Shown here: piece by piece, positions 8,758 through 17,275 of the stretch
Layout of the letters: each line of letters starts with the position of its first letter
Numbering within the stretch: position 1 is the stretch's first letter
Assembly (NCBI GenBank): GCA_019359435.1
Contig: JAHHHI010000005.1
Coordinates: 1 to 47,805, forward strand
Source of the DNA: Kaiparowitsia implicata GSE-PSE-MK54-09C
GTDB lineage: Bacteria; Cyanobacteriota; Cyanobacteriia; Elainellales; Elainellaceae
DNA length: 47,805 nt
Reading direction: 5' to 3'
Program-made: the position numbers and the translations under genes
Notes under the pieces: generated by a model
What the model saw: the letters and a program-made list of their open reading frames with translations, nothing else
What the model was told of the DNA's origin: nothing
The model's database searches: none

Positions 8758-9428
8758 GTTAACGTCTTTCCGGCTTCGATGATGGCGACTGCCCGGACCG
8801 GAGCGCCATCGCCTTCCGCTATCTTGAGGGGGAGGGCGGACAGAACGAAATCGGCAACGGGGATCTGCGACAGGTTGACGAGATATTCGAGAATCGCGAC
8901 GCCGGCACCCAACAGAATGGTGTGATTCGGGGAGTCTTTCTTGGCCCCACGCCCGTTGAGCGGATTGTCTGGCATTGGAGCGTCAAACCCGACAAGGCAG
9001 ATCCCGTTTGCGACGATCCATTCACACGCTTCCTCGCTGAGGAAAGGATGGTCCGAATAATATGCGAGGCTGTCGAGCTTGCGATCCCAGTCGTATCGGA
9101 AAACCAGCCGCTGCGGGAAATTCGTGCCAATACGCTCAATCAACATGCCCTTGGTGATCTCGGTCTTTTCCGGCAGGTCGGTGAAATCCAGCAGGCGCGC
9201 AGGACCGTAATAAAGGTCAAGATCGGTGTGCTCGATGGTCGTTCCGCCACGCACGAAATGGCGGGGGGCGTCGACGTGGGTCCCCGTATGGGTCCCCAGC
9301 ACGATTTTCCGTGTTTCGCGACCTTCAACGTGGAAACGACCCAACTGGGTGATCTCCACCACCGGATGCCAATGCACCGGGAAAGTCATGATGCCTTCCT
9401 GCAGCGTCATAGTAAGATCGACGATCAT
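8754..9428 (-). CDS. Cyclase-family metal-dependent hydrolase (kynurenine formamidase-like fold)
   Basis: A 224-residue protein with the family signature HTGTHVDAPRHF (His47, His51, Asp53, His57), the metal-binding site shared by kynurenine formamidase, isatin hydrolase and polyketide-cyclase-like members. I start it at the ATG at 9428 (MIVDLTMTL), which overlaps the VOC gene stop by four bases. An in-frame extension upstream lies inside the VOC gene and is rejected. The family hydrolyses amides or lactams or dehydrates and cyclises small acids. In this operon it could open or close a ring on the acyl precursor. The exact substrate cannot be read from sequence. Confidence 0.88.
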   Translation of the reverse strand: MIVDLTMTLQEGIMTFPVHWHPVVEITQLGRFHVEGRETRKIVLGTHTGTHVDAPRHFVRGGTTIEHTDLDLYYGPARLLDFTDLPEKTEITKGMLIERIGTNFPQRLVFRYDWDRKLDSLAYYSDHPFLSEEACEWIVANGICLVGFDAPMPDNPLNGRGAKKDSPNHTILLGAGVAILEYLVNLSQIPVADFVLSALPLKIAEGDGAPVRAVAIIEAGKTLT

Positions 9429-10216
9429 GTATTTTTTTCCACTAACTCTATTGCCGGCCCGTGCTGGGGCCGGATCATCGTAATCGTGCACTGAGTGTAG
9501 TTGACGGTAATGTCGAACGCCATGCACTCGCCCTGCAGGGCCAACGGCTTTGCTCTGCCGCTCCCGGCCATGAGCGCAATGCATGGGCACCCTGGTGCAT
9601 CGAGCAGTGCCCGCAGTTCCCAATCGGGATGAGACTGATAGGGCACAGGGATCATGCGCGCCTGTAAGGCTGCCAAAGGGGTAAGGAGCGACCACAGTCC
9701 GGTTACCGGGTCGGCGCGAAATCGCAAGGCAGTGAGCAGCGCCTCCAGACCCTCCATGTCTTCGGTCGGCATGGCACAGGCAAAAAGCCCCTGCGGTTCG
9801 CTGGAGGCAATCCACAGCAGCTGCGTTTTCAACTCCGGATCGTAGGCCACGCGCGGACGCTGTCCGAGCGCCAGCTCCAGGAGAGGCCACGCGCCGTGCG
9901 CCATCGGCAACGCCGACTCCTCGCGATCCTGCCATGCAGCCGGAGGCGATGCGCAACGGAAGATCGGAACTAGCGAGGCGGCCTGCTGTCCGACCAGGGC
10001 ACCATGGTCCAGGAGTTCGACCGCCATGGCGCCCGGAGCAGCGAGCGAGCGGATATGGTGGGACGGTTGGTACCGCGCTAGCATGGTTGCCTTGGCGGCA
10101 TTATTTTCCAGCATGGGTTCGTCGAAGCGCAGGACATAGCCGAACTCTGCCAACCTGGCAGTGGAGCGCCCGATATCGTCGGAGCCGAAGGCGATATGGC
10201 TAAGTCCAAGGATCAT
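9425..10216 (-). CDS. VOC (glyoxalase-like) superfamily protein
   Basis: A 263-residue protein opening with LGLSHIAFGSDDIGRSTARL, the typical first strand and metal-His of vicinal-oxygen-chelate domains, and later ALRFRADPVTG and IALMAGSG. It is long enough for two to four beta-alpha-beta-beta-beta modules. Such enzymes isomerise, epimerise or oxygenate small metabolites, or act as methylmalonyl-CoA epimerase-like proteins. It starts one base after the ligase stop and overlaps the cyclase gene, so it belongs to the same pathway. The reaction is unassigned. Confidence 0.75.
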   Translation of the reverse strand: MILGLSHIAFGSDDIGRSTARLAEFGYVLRFDEPMLENNAAKATMLARYQPSHHIRSLAAPGAMAVELLDHGALVGQQAASLVPIFRCASPPAAWQDREESALPMAHGAWPLLELALGQRPRVAYDPELKTQLLWIASSEPQGLFACAMPTEDMEGLEALLTALRFRADPVTGLWSLLTPLAALQARMIPVPYQSHPDWELRALLDAPGCPCIALMAGSGRAKPLALQGECMAFDITVNYTQCTITMIRPQHGPAIELVEKNT

Positions 10217-10217
10217 A

Positions 10218-11642
10218 TCAGCCCGCAGCCCCCGGGATCGCCGACCGGAGAGCGGACCGTCGAACCTTTCCCGTGGGCCCGAGCGGCAATACGGGGATAT
10301 GGGTCATGACATCAATGCGGGTCCTGCCGCCCTTTCCGAGGATGAGACGTTGGGCCTCAGCCAGGATGTCCGCGTCGCCGCTGCGCTCTGCCCCCTCCAA
10401 CACCAAGACCACGCGCTGGCCCAGGATCGCATCGGGCACGCTGCTGATGCCAAAGCCGCGGGGATGAATGAGCGGCTTCAAGAGGGCCTCCAGCTCGATC
10501 GGATTGATATTGACTCCGCCTCGCAGGATTATGTCGTCGCTCCGTCCAAGGATCGAAAGGCGACCGTTGGAAAGTTTGGCGAGATCGCTGGTGACAAAGA
10601 CGGGTGGCGTTGGCTCGATCCCCGCCTGGCTCAGGTAGCCAAGGAATGCGTATTGCGAGCGAATCGCCAGACCGCCACGTTCATCCAGGTCGAGTCCGAC
10701 GCCCGCAAGCGGCCGACCGACGCTGCCAAGCTCCGGCATGTCGGGGTCGTCGACCGATATGTATAGCAGTTCCGACAGTCCATAGGATTGCAGCGGCGGC
10801 AGGCCGTAGGTTTGCATGAAGGCTTCGGCATCGGCTTTGGCCATGGCACCAGTACCGACAAAAAGCCGCCTGAAGCCGTGTGGGACGGTTTTTTCGGTAC
10901 GGTCGAGGCGCATTGCCAGTGACAGCATCGTCGGTGAAAGCCAGGTTGCGGTGATGGCATTGCTCCGCACGATCTGCCAGAAGCGCATGGCCGTCACAGT
11001 GTCGAACGCGGCTTCGATGACTACGGACGCGCCGGCCTGAAGTGGTGCAAGAATGCCGTTAAAGATGCCGGCCATGTAGTACATCGGCATGACGTTGAGA
11101 AAGCGGTCGGCAGCCGAAATGCCGGTTTGCCGGTTGAATGAATCGGCACAGCTCAGGAAGCTCTCGGCGGCATGGACGACACCTTTGGGTTCGCCCGTTG
11201 AGCCACTGGTAAAGGTAATCGTGAAGGGAGTCAGTGGAGACAAGTTCGGCGGGCGTCGCCGGGTCGCGGGCAACTGATCGAGATTGAGGGAGATCGCTCC
11301 TGCCTCGCGCCCCGTGGCATCAATTCGAATGGCGGTGCTGCATAGCGTTTCGGCCAGCACCAAGTCGGCTTCGCTTGCCCCAGCCGGTTGCAGGCAAACG
11401 GTAATGCCATGGCGCATAGCCGTGAGCAAAAGCAGCGCCGATTCCAAGGTGTTGTCGAAGACGGCCAGGATCCGGTCGCCGGGATTTACCCCTCGCGCCG
11501 CCAGTTCAGACGCCAGGCGATCGAGTAATCCCGGAAGTTGCCCACCATTAACGACGCGCAGCTCTGCGCTGCGGGCATCGGTGAGCACTGGTCCATCGAT
11601 GCGAGAAAGCCTGTCGAAATAATCTGTCACGAGGTCAGACAT
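10218..11642 (-). CDS. AMP-dependent acyl ligase (adenylate-forming enzyme)
   Basis: A 474-residue member of the acyl-CoA synthetase/adenylation superfamily. It has the phosphate-binding loop TFTSGSTGEPKG (about residues 144-154), the SYGLSE motif, the hinge GRSDDIILRGGVNINPIELE and the C-terminal catalytic lysine in GPTGKVRR (Lys about 459). It activates a carboxylic acid with ATP and passes it to a thiol. With a dedicated carrier protein three genes downstream in the same operon, the acceptor is probably that protein's phosphopantetheine arm, though CoA cannot be excluded. It starts six bases after the aldolase stop. Confidence 0.92.
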   Translation of the reverse strand: MSDLVTDYFDRLSRIDGPVLTDARSAELRVVNGGQLPGLLDRLASELAARGVNPGDRILAVFDNTLESALLLLTAMRHGITVCLQPAGASEADLVLAETLCSTAIRIDATGREAGAISLNLDQLPATRRRPPNLSPLTPFTITFTSGSTGEPKGVVHAAESFLSCADSFNRQTGISAADRFLNVMPMYYMAGIFNGILAPLQAGASVVIEAAFDTVTAMRFWQIVRSNAITATWLSPTMLSLAMRLDRTEKTVPHGFRRLFVGTGAMAKADAEAFMQTYGLPPLQSYGLSELLYISVDDPDMPELGSVGRPLAGVGLDLDERGGLAIRSQYAFLGYLSQAGIEPTPPVFVTSDLAKLSNGRLSILGRSDDIILRGGVNINPIELEALLKPLIHPRGFGISSVPDAILGQRVVLVLEGAERSGDADILAEAQRLILGKGGRTRIDVMTHIPVLPLGPTGKVRRSALRSAIPGAAG

Positions 11643-11648
11643 CGGCTT

Positions 11649-12695
11649 CTACAGGTCTTCCTGCTCGTGGCCGAAATACTGATCGAGGCGGAAGCGATGG
11701 CGGAAGCCACTGGCATCGCTGGCGGACCGCAACTGCATTGCCGCTGCACGCACAAGCGCGTCAGGCGCGTCAGACTGGTCCTGCTTGCAGACCTCGATGA
11801 TCAGCAGTCGAGGATCCACGTCGAATTCGATGGAATTCCGCCGGATCACATCCATGTAGCTTGAGTGGAAGCCGGCATATCCACAAATAAGGTCGACACT
11901 GTCATGGCCCACCGCGCTCAGCAAAGGACGCACATGCTCCTCTGCCGCATCCAGCACGGCGAGCAGATTGATGTGACTCAGCTTGCCCTCGCGCTGCATC
12001 AGGGCAACGAAATGCTCGGTCATGGTATTGCCGGTGCAGCGCCCCATGCCCTGCAGCGAGGCATCGATGATCGTCGCGCCGCAGTCCGCAGCCTCAAGGG
12101 CATTGGCGACGGCGAGGCCGAGGTTGTTGTGGGCGTGAAAGCCGAACGGCAGATCACTGATGCGTTCGCAATACTGGCGCACGGTGCGCGGCGGCATGTT
12201 GCCGGCCGAATCGACGATGTAGACGTAGTCGGCGCCCAGGCCGATGACCTCGCGGGCGGCCTTTTCGAACATGATGGGCGGCCTGACATAGGACTTCATG
12301 AAGTTGACGCAGACCATGATGCCGGCGTCCTTCGCCTTCTCGATGAACGGTCTCACCTTGTCGTAGCTGTCGATGGAAACGCCGAAGCGGAGAAAATCCA
12401 TCTTGTGGTCGATGCAAGCATCGAGGTGGCTGAGGTCGCATACGCCGGGGATGGCGAACATGCCCCACTTGCCGCGTTTCACAGCCCCGGCAGCGGCTGC
12501 CATGTAAACTTCATCCGTCTCACGCGCCACGCCCTGATCGCGCTTGGAGGCGTTGAGGCCAACGCCATGTCCGACCTCGATGAGATCGACCCCTGCATCG
12601 TCGAGCTCAGTGCAAATGGTGGCGGTCTGCTGGCGATCAAAGTTGAAATTGATCACGTAGGACCCATCGCGCAACGTCGTATCGAGTAGCATCAT
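11649..12695 (-). CDS. HMGL/DRE-TIM aldolase (4-hydroxy-2-oxovalerate aldolase-like)
   Basis: A 348-residue TIM-barrel metallolyase. It has LLDTTLRDGSYVINFNF (metal Asp5, catalytic Arg9), the metal pair FHAHNNLGLA (His187, His189) and the family loop GMGRCTGN, so it belongs with HMG-CoA lyase, isopropylmalate synthase and 4-hydroxy-2-oxovalerate aldolase. No acetaldehyde dehydrogenase partner, usual for DmpG, is present, so catabolic meta-cleavage is unlikely. I take the ATG at 12695 (MMLLDTT). The frame continues upstream to 13067, but that part lacks family similarity and overlaps the divergent methyltransferase. As the first gene of the operon it probably forms or cleaves the carbon skeleton of the acyl group. 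Confidence 0.88.
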   Translation of the reverse strand: MMLLDTTLRDGSYVINFNFDRQQTATICTELDDAGVDLIEVGHGVGLNASKRDQGVARETDEVYMAAAAGAVKRGKWGMFAIPGVCDLSHLDACIDHKMDFLRFGVSIDSYDKVRPFIEKAKDAGIMVCVNFMKSYVRPPIMFEKAAREVIGLGADYVYIVDSAGNMPPRTVRQYCERISDLPFGFHAHNNLGLAVANALEAADCGATIIDASLQGMGRCTGNTMTEHFVALMQREGKLSHINLLAVLDAAEEHVRPLLSAVGHDSVDLICGYAGFHSSYMDVIRRNSIEFDVDPRLLIIEVCKQDQSDAPDALVRAAAMQLRSASDASGFRHRFRLDQYFGHEQEDL

Positions 12696-12890
12696 GGTCA
12701 GGGGCCCGCTTGTCCTTCGCTCGTTGGGTTGATAGTGGAAAGGTCTGCCTGATGCAATCTGGCTTGCCGGAGCGAGGGTCCGCCGAGGCGAAAGGATGAA
12801 AGCGCCCGCTTCATTGCAAGCCCTTCCTCCCAGACGGCCCCAGAGCAGGTGCACCATTGTCACGAATAACGTTGACCAGGGACTACCCTC
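12696..12890. promoter_or_regulatory. Divergent promoter region for the acylation operon and the methyltransferase-Pse operon
   Basis: A gap of 195 bases between divergently read operons must hold both promoters. I see no clear -35/-10 pair or strong operator. Its position suggests shared control of acyl-group synthesis and nonulosonate synthesis. Confidence 0.4.
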
Positions 12891-13592
12891 ATGAACGCCT
12901 ATGATGCGAGCGCCAGCTGGAACAACATTTATGGCCGGGGGGCGGATGTCGCTTATCCCGCAGAGGCGGTTATCAGGATTTTTCTGGGACAGTTCCCCAA
13001 ACTTATTTTCGACAACGACTTCAGCGGCAAGAAGATCCTCGATCTCGGTTACGGCGACGGCCGTCACTTCCCCCTGTTCAAGCGGCTGGGCCTAAAGATG
13101 AGCGGCGTGGAGATCACGCAGCAGATCGTTGACAACACGCTGAACAAGGACCTTTTCGAGGGCTATGATCTGGACCTGCGTCCTGGCACGGCCGGCAACA
13201 TTCCATTCGATGATGGCGCGTTCGACTACCTGATTTCCTGGAACAGCTGCTACTATATGTCGAAAGACAGTCTGAAATTTGAACGACATGCCAGCGAGAT
13301 GCTGCGTGTCGTGAAGCCGGGCGGATGGCTGGTTGTTTCGGTTCCATCGCCCACCTCATTTGTCTTCAAGGATTGCGAGGACATGGGCAACGGCTATGCA
13401 GTCATTAGGGATGACTATTTTGCAGCCCGCAATGGCGAGATCATGCGGCGCTTCTCCGACGTTGACGACCTGCTGGGCGAGTTCGAGGACAGCCTAACCG
13501 ATATCTCGCTCGCGACCATCAGCATGGACTGGTTCGGCCTGGCATATGACTGGTATGTGATGGTGGCGCGCCGCGGGGCTGCATCAGCCTGA
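12891..13592 (+). CDS. Class I SAM-dependent methyltransferase
   Basis: A 233-residue protein with motif I ILDLGYGDGRHFPLFKRLG (residues 50-68), the acidic residue of motif II (SGVEIT), a motif IV-like segment (FDYLISWNSCYY) and the post-IV segment LRVVKPGGWLVVS. It is a Rossmann-fold methyltransferase of the small-molecule type. It opens the plus-strand operon carrying the cytidylyltransferase fusion and PseG-PseH. It probably methylates a hydroxyl, amine or acyl substituent of a sugar precursor. The target cannot be named from sequence. Confidence 0.85.
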   Translation: MNAYDASASWNNIYGRGADVAYPAEAVIRIFLGQFPKLIFDNDFSGKKILDLGYGDGRHFPLFKRLGLKMSGVEITQQIVDNTLNKDLFEGYDLDLRPGTAGNIPFDDGAFDYLISWNSCYYMSKDSLKFERHASEMLRVVKPGGWLVVSVPSPTSFVFKDCEDMGNGYAVIRDDYFAARNGEIMRRFSDVDDLLGEFEDSLTDISLATISMDWFGLAYDWYVMVARRGAASA

Positions 13593-13694
13593 AATCCTGC
13601 GCCCGCCTAACCGGTGCTGAGGGGCAATTGCGGCGCACCGGCAATTGCTCTACCCCATTTGTGCAGTCATCCCGGTGCAAATACGAGGTCTGCA

Positions 13695-15725
13695 ATGCCG
13701 AAAGTGGTCGCCATCGTTCAGGCCCGCATGTCCTCGACTCGCCTGCCGGGCAAGGTAATGCAGACTGTCGCTGGAATGCCGATGATCGAAGTGCTGATTC
13801 GTCGGCTGGCGCGTTCGACGCAGGTCGATCAGATCATGCTGGCTACTTCCACCAACCCCGCCAATGACCCATTGGCCCAACATGTTGGCGCCATGGGCTA
13901 CCCTGTCTGGCGTGGTTCAGAGAACGACGTCCTGGCTAGGTTCCACGATGCTGCGAATAGCATGGATGCGGAGATCGTTGTTCGCATCACCGGAGACTGC
14001 CCTCTTGTGGATGCCGGACTGGTCGACGCGGTCGTGCAGGAGCTGCGCGACCGGGGCGCTGACTACGCCACCAATACCATGCCGCCCACATTCCCTGATG
14101 GGATGGACGTCGAGGTATTCACATTTCCCGCAATGGTCCAGGCGTTGCGGGACACCGACGATGCGCATGACCACGAGCATGTCACCCCATATATGCGCAA
14201 CGCCGAGGCGCTCACCCGCGTCAACCTGTCAAACGACGAGGATTTATCGGCTTGGCGCTGGACAGTAGATGAGGTTTCAGACCTTCAGGTCGTCCGCAGT
14301 GTTTTCGAGCACTTTGGCGGCGACATTCATTTTTCTTGGCGGGATGTCGTCGCGCTTCGACGGACGCGCCCGGATTTATTCGCAGCCAACACCGGCATGG
14401 CGCGCAACGAAGGAGCAAAGATGGGCACGGGTCAGAAACTCTGGAGGCGCGCCAAACAGATCATCCCCGGCGGCTCGATGCTGCTGTCCAAGCGGGCGGA
14501 GATGTTCGCACCCGACCAATGGCCGGCCTATTTCTCCCGCGCGAAAGGCTGTTCGGTCTGGGATCTCGACGGGCGTGAATATATCGACATGTCTTTGATG
14601 GGTATCGGCACCAATACGTTGGGCTATGGACATCCGGAGGTCGACGAGGCGGTGATTGAGACCGTCCACAAGGGCAATATGTCTACCCTCAACTGCCCTG
14701 AAGAAGTCGAACTGGCCGAGCGGCTGATTGCCATGCACGGCTTCGCAGACATGGCCCGCTTCACACGATCGGGCGGCGAGGCCAACGCGGTCGCAATCCG
14801 CATCGCACGTGCGGCGACCGGCCGCGACAAAGTTGCCATCTGCGGATATCATGGATGGCACGACTGGTACCTGTCGACCAATCTCTCCAAGGATGACAGC
14901 CTCAAGAACCACCTGTTGCCGGGGCTCGATCCAGCTGGCGTGCCGCGAGACCTCGCCGGCTCGACCCTGCCGTTCAACTATAATGATCTTGCCGCCCTCG
15001 AGCAGCTGGTCGCCGAGAACCAAATCGCCGCCATCAAGATGGAGGTGGTCCGCAATCGCGGTCCGCAGGACGGATTCCTGCACAAGGTCCGTGATATCGC
15101 CACGCGGCATGACATCGTATTGATCTTCGATGAATGCACCTCCGGCTTCAGGGCAAGCTTTGGCGGCCTGCACAAGAACTACGACGTCGAGCCGGACATG
15201 GCCGTGTTCGGCAAGACTCTGGGGAACGGCTACGCCATCAATGCCGTCATCGGCTCCGAGGCAGTGATGCAGGCAGCGCAGTCCACCTTCATCTCATCGA
15301 CTTTCTGGACCGAGAGAATTGGCCCTTCGGCCGCCGTGCGCACCCTGCAGGTCATGGAGCGCGAAAAAAGCTGGGAGCGTATCACCGCTCAGGGCGCAGG
15401 CATCAAGCAGGGGTGGCAGACGCTTGCCGACAAGCATGGCCTGCGAATCAACATATCGGGCCTGGACGCGCTCGCGACCTATGGCTTCGAAGGACCCGGC
15501 GCGAACAGCTACAAGACGCTGGTGACTCAGGAAATGCTCGGCAAGGGGTATCTGGCGGGCACCGGCGTCTACTCCTCGCTGGCGCATACGCCTGAAGTGA
15601 TAGCCGCGTATTTCGAGGCCCTCGATCCCGTATTCGCCCTGATTGCCGAGTGCGAGAACGGGCGCGACGTGAAGACCCTTCTCCAGGGCCCGCTGGCTCA
15701 TACCGGCTTTGCCCGCCTCAACTGA
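13695..15725 (+). CDS. Fusion: SpsF/PseF-like cytidylyltransferase plus class III (GSA-type) aminotransferase
   Basis: A 676-residue two-domain protein. Residues 1 to about 235 are an SpsF-type nucleotidyltransferase with IVQARMSSTRLPGKVM, RGSENDVLARF and VRITGDCPLVD, expected to activate the nonulosonic acid with CTP. Residues from about 243 are a class III PLP aminotransferase like glutamate-1-semialdehyde aminotransferase, with IIPGGSMLLSKR, FTRSGGEANAVAIRIAR, YHGWHDWY, IFDECTSGFR and the PLP lysine in FGKTLGNGYA (Lys507). The start is the ATG at 13695 after GAGG; the frame extends 27 codons upstream without support. A second ATG at 14421, at the domain border, has a strong AGGAG five bases before it, so the aminotransferase may also be made alone. 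The PseC aminotransferase is encoded elsewhere, so this one has another substrate. Confidence 0.92.
   Translation: MPKVVAIVQARMSSTRLPGKVMQTVAGMPMIEVLIRRLARSTQVDQIMLATSTNPANDPLAQHVGAMGYPVWRGSENDVLARFHDAANSMDAEIVVRITGDCPLVDAGLVDAVVQELRDRGADYATNTMPPTFPDGMDVEVFTFPAMVQALRDTDDAHDHEHVTPYMRNAEALTRVNLSNDEDLSAWRWTVDEVSDLQVVRSVFEHFGGDIHFSWRDVVALRRTRPDLFAANTGMARNEGAKMGTGQKLWRRAKQIIPGGSMLLSKRAEMFAPDQWPAYFSRAKGCSVWDLDGREYIDMSLMGIGTNTLGYGHPEVDEAVIETVHKGNMSTLNCPEEVELAERLIAMHGFADMARFTRSGGEANAVAIRIARAATGRDKVAICGYHGWHDWYLSTNLSKDDSLKNHLLPGLDPAGVPRDLAGSTLPFNYNDLAALEQLVAENQIAAIKMEVVRNRGPQDGFLHKVRDIATRHDIVLIFDECTSGFRASFGGLHKNYDVEPDMAVFGKTLGNGYAINAVIGSEAVMQAAQSTFISSTFWTERIGPSAAVRTLQVMEREKSWERITAQGAGIKQGWQTLADKHGLRINISGLDALATYGFEGPGANSYKTLVTQEMLGKGYLAGTGVYSSLAHTPEVIAAYFEALDPVFALIAECENGRDVKTLLQGPLAHTGFARLN
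14411..14423 (+). promoter_or_regulatory. Internal Shine-Dalgarno and ATG at the domain border of the fusion
   Basis: AGGAG at 14411-14415 is followed after five bases by ATG at 14421, in frame, exactly where the class III aminotransferase domain begins (MGTGQKLWRR). It is stronger than the site in front of the full-length start. It may drive a separate aminotransferase product or be a leftover from when the two genes were separate. Confidence 0.6.
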
Positions 15726-15736
15726 AGGGGGTGGCG

Positions 15737-17275
15737 GTGAAGCGCGTTGTTATCCGGGCCGACGCCTCGGCCAGCATTGGTTCTGGGCACGTGATGCGCT
15801 GTCTGGCTCTGGCTGAGCTTCTGGCGGCGCGCGGGGCCGACGTCGTCTTCGTCTCGCGAGCGCCGAAGGGGAATTTGATTTCCGAGACCGAGCGGCGGGG
15901 CCACAAGGTATTACCCCTTCCCGCGGGGGATGACGCCTGGACGCCAGAGCAGGACGCATCGGATTTTCTCGCTGCCTTGGATCGGCTAGCGCCGCTCGCG
16001 GGTGGGGAGCGGGCCGATTGGGTGATCGTCGATCATTACGGGCTTGGCGAGGTCTGGGAGCGAACCGTCAGACCTCTGGCAAGCCGGGTGATGGCGATCG
16101 ACGACCTCGCCGATCGTCCGCACGCCGTCGACGTCCTGCTTGACCAGAATCTGGTGGGGGCATTTGAGACCCGCTACGACGATCTCGTCGGCGCCGGCTG
16201 TCTCAAGCTCCTGGGGCCACGCTATGCACTCCTGGCCAAAAACTATGCGGCGTTGCGGCCGCAGGTGCGCCGGCCTGCCACCATACCCGCCAATATCCTC
16301 GTCTATTTCGGCGGCGCAGACACCGGGCTGACCATGATGACGGCCGAGGCCCTAACCCGTTTGCCGCAGCCTTTCTGTGCGACTATCGTGGTCGAAGACC
16401 GAAACGATCAAGCCCAGGCAGTGCAGTCCCTGGCGGAGCTAGATGGTCGTATTAGGCCAGTCGGGCGTCTGCCCGATCTGGCCAGCGCGATGCTGAGCAG
16501 CGACATTTTTGTCGGCGCCTCCGGCACGACAAGTTGGGAGCGCCTCTGCCTGGGGCTCCCCGCGATCGTCATAACATTGGCGACCAATCAAGTGCCGCTG
16601 GCGCAAGAACTGGCCCGGCGCGGCTTCATCAACTGGTTGGGCGATGCCGATGCCGCGACCGCAGACCTCATCGCTGCCGCGCTTGCCAGCGCGGTTTCGA
16701 AGCCGACGGACCCTCGGTCCGCGCAGGCGATGATGGACATGGTGGATGGTGCGGGCGCAGAACGGGTCTGCGATGTGCTGCTCCACAATGCTGGCGACGA
16801 CATTATGATGCGGGCCGCGGCCGCCACGGACAGTGACCTGGTGCTGGCCTGGGCCAACGACCCCGGCACCCGACGATACGCCTTTTCGACAGGGCCGATC
16901 AGTCGCGAGGTACATGCTGGCTGGTTCGCCAGACGCGTGGACAGCAGCGACATCTTGTTTCTGATTGCCGAGACGACGAATGGCATTGCCCTGGGCCAGG
17001 TGCGCTTCGAGCTGCAGGATGATGGCGGCTGGGAGATTTCCTATCTGTTGGCGCCGGCCTTTCGCGGACTCGGCCTGGCACGCAAGATCCTTGCAACGGC
17101 TATCGAGAGGCTGACCCTGCTACACCCCACCCCAATCGTTACCGGGCTGGTCAAGCCCGAGAACACGGCTTCCATGCGCGTATTCGCCGCGCTCGGTTTT
17201 GTGGGGGCGCCTGCACCAGAACACGCCGGAGCCATCCGCTTTATCCTGAATCGGGAGCAGGGTGCTGGCGACTAG
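15737..17275 (+). CDS. PseG-PseH fusion: UDP-sugar hydrolase and GNAT N-acetyltransferase of the pseudaminic acid pathway
   Basis: A 512-residue bifunctional protein. The first about 350 residues are PseG/SpsG-like, with IRADASASIGSGHVMRCLAL (catalytic-loop His18), VDHYGLG and GASGTTSWERLCLGLP, the GT-B-like hydrolase that removes UDP from the 2,4-diacetamido sugar. From about residue 355 is a GNAT domain of PseH/SpsD type, with MRAAAATDSDLVLAWANDP and the acetyl-CoA loop LAPAFRGLGLARKIL, which acetylates the 4-amino group. The two consecutive steps are therefore in one chain, in reverse order of action. I chose the GTG at 15737, with AAGGGGG before it; a GTG at 15731 is also possible. It ends convergently, overlapping the aldo/keto reductase by four bases. 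Confidence 0.93.
   Translation: MKRVVIRADASASIGSGHVMRCLALAELLAARGADVVFVSRAPKGNLISETERRGHKVLPLPAGDDAWTPEQDASDFLAALDRLAPLAGGERADWVIVDHYGLGEVWERTVRPLASRVMAIDDLADRPHAVDVLLDQNLVGAFETRYDDLVGAGCLKLLGPRYALLAKNYAALRPQVRRPATIPANILVYFGGADTGLTMMTAEALTRLPQPFCATIVVEDRNDQAQAVQSLAELDGRIRPVGRLPDLASAMLSSDIFVGASGTTSWERLCLGLPAIVITLATNQVPLAQELARRGFINWLGDADAATADLIAAALASAVSKPTDPRSAQAMMDMVDGAGAERVCDVLLHNAGDDIMMRAAAATDSDLVLAWANDPGTRRYAFSTGPISREVHAGWFARRVDSSDILFLIAETTNGIALGQVRFELQDDGGWEISYLLAPAFRGLGLARKILATAIERLTLLHPTPIVTGLVKPENTASMRVFAALGFVGAPAPEHAGAIRFILNREQGAGD

Noticed and set aside
9429-9956. Upstream extension of the cyclase reading frame
   Set aside because: It lies in another frame of the VOC gene and has no family similarity; a four-base overlap start at 9428 fits the rest of the operon.
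12696-13067. Upstream extension of the aldolase reading frame
   Set aside because: The extra residues do not resemble the family and overlap the divergent methyltransferase; the conserved protein begins at MMLLDTT.
14376-15173. Minus-strand open frame of 265 codons
   Set aside because: Antisense to the well-conserved class III aminotransferase domain.
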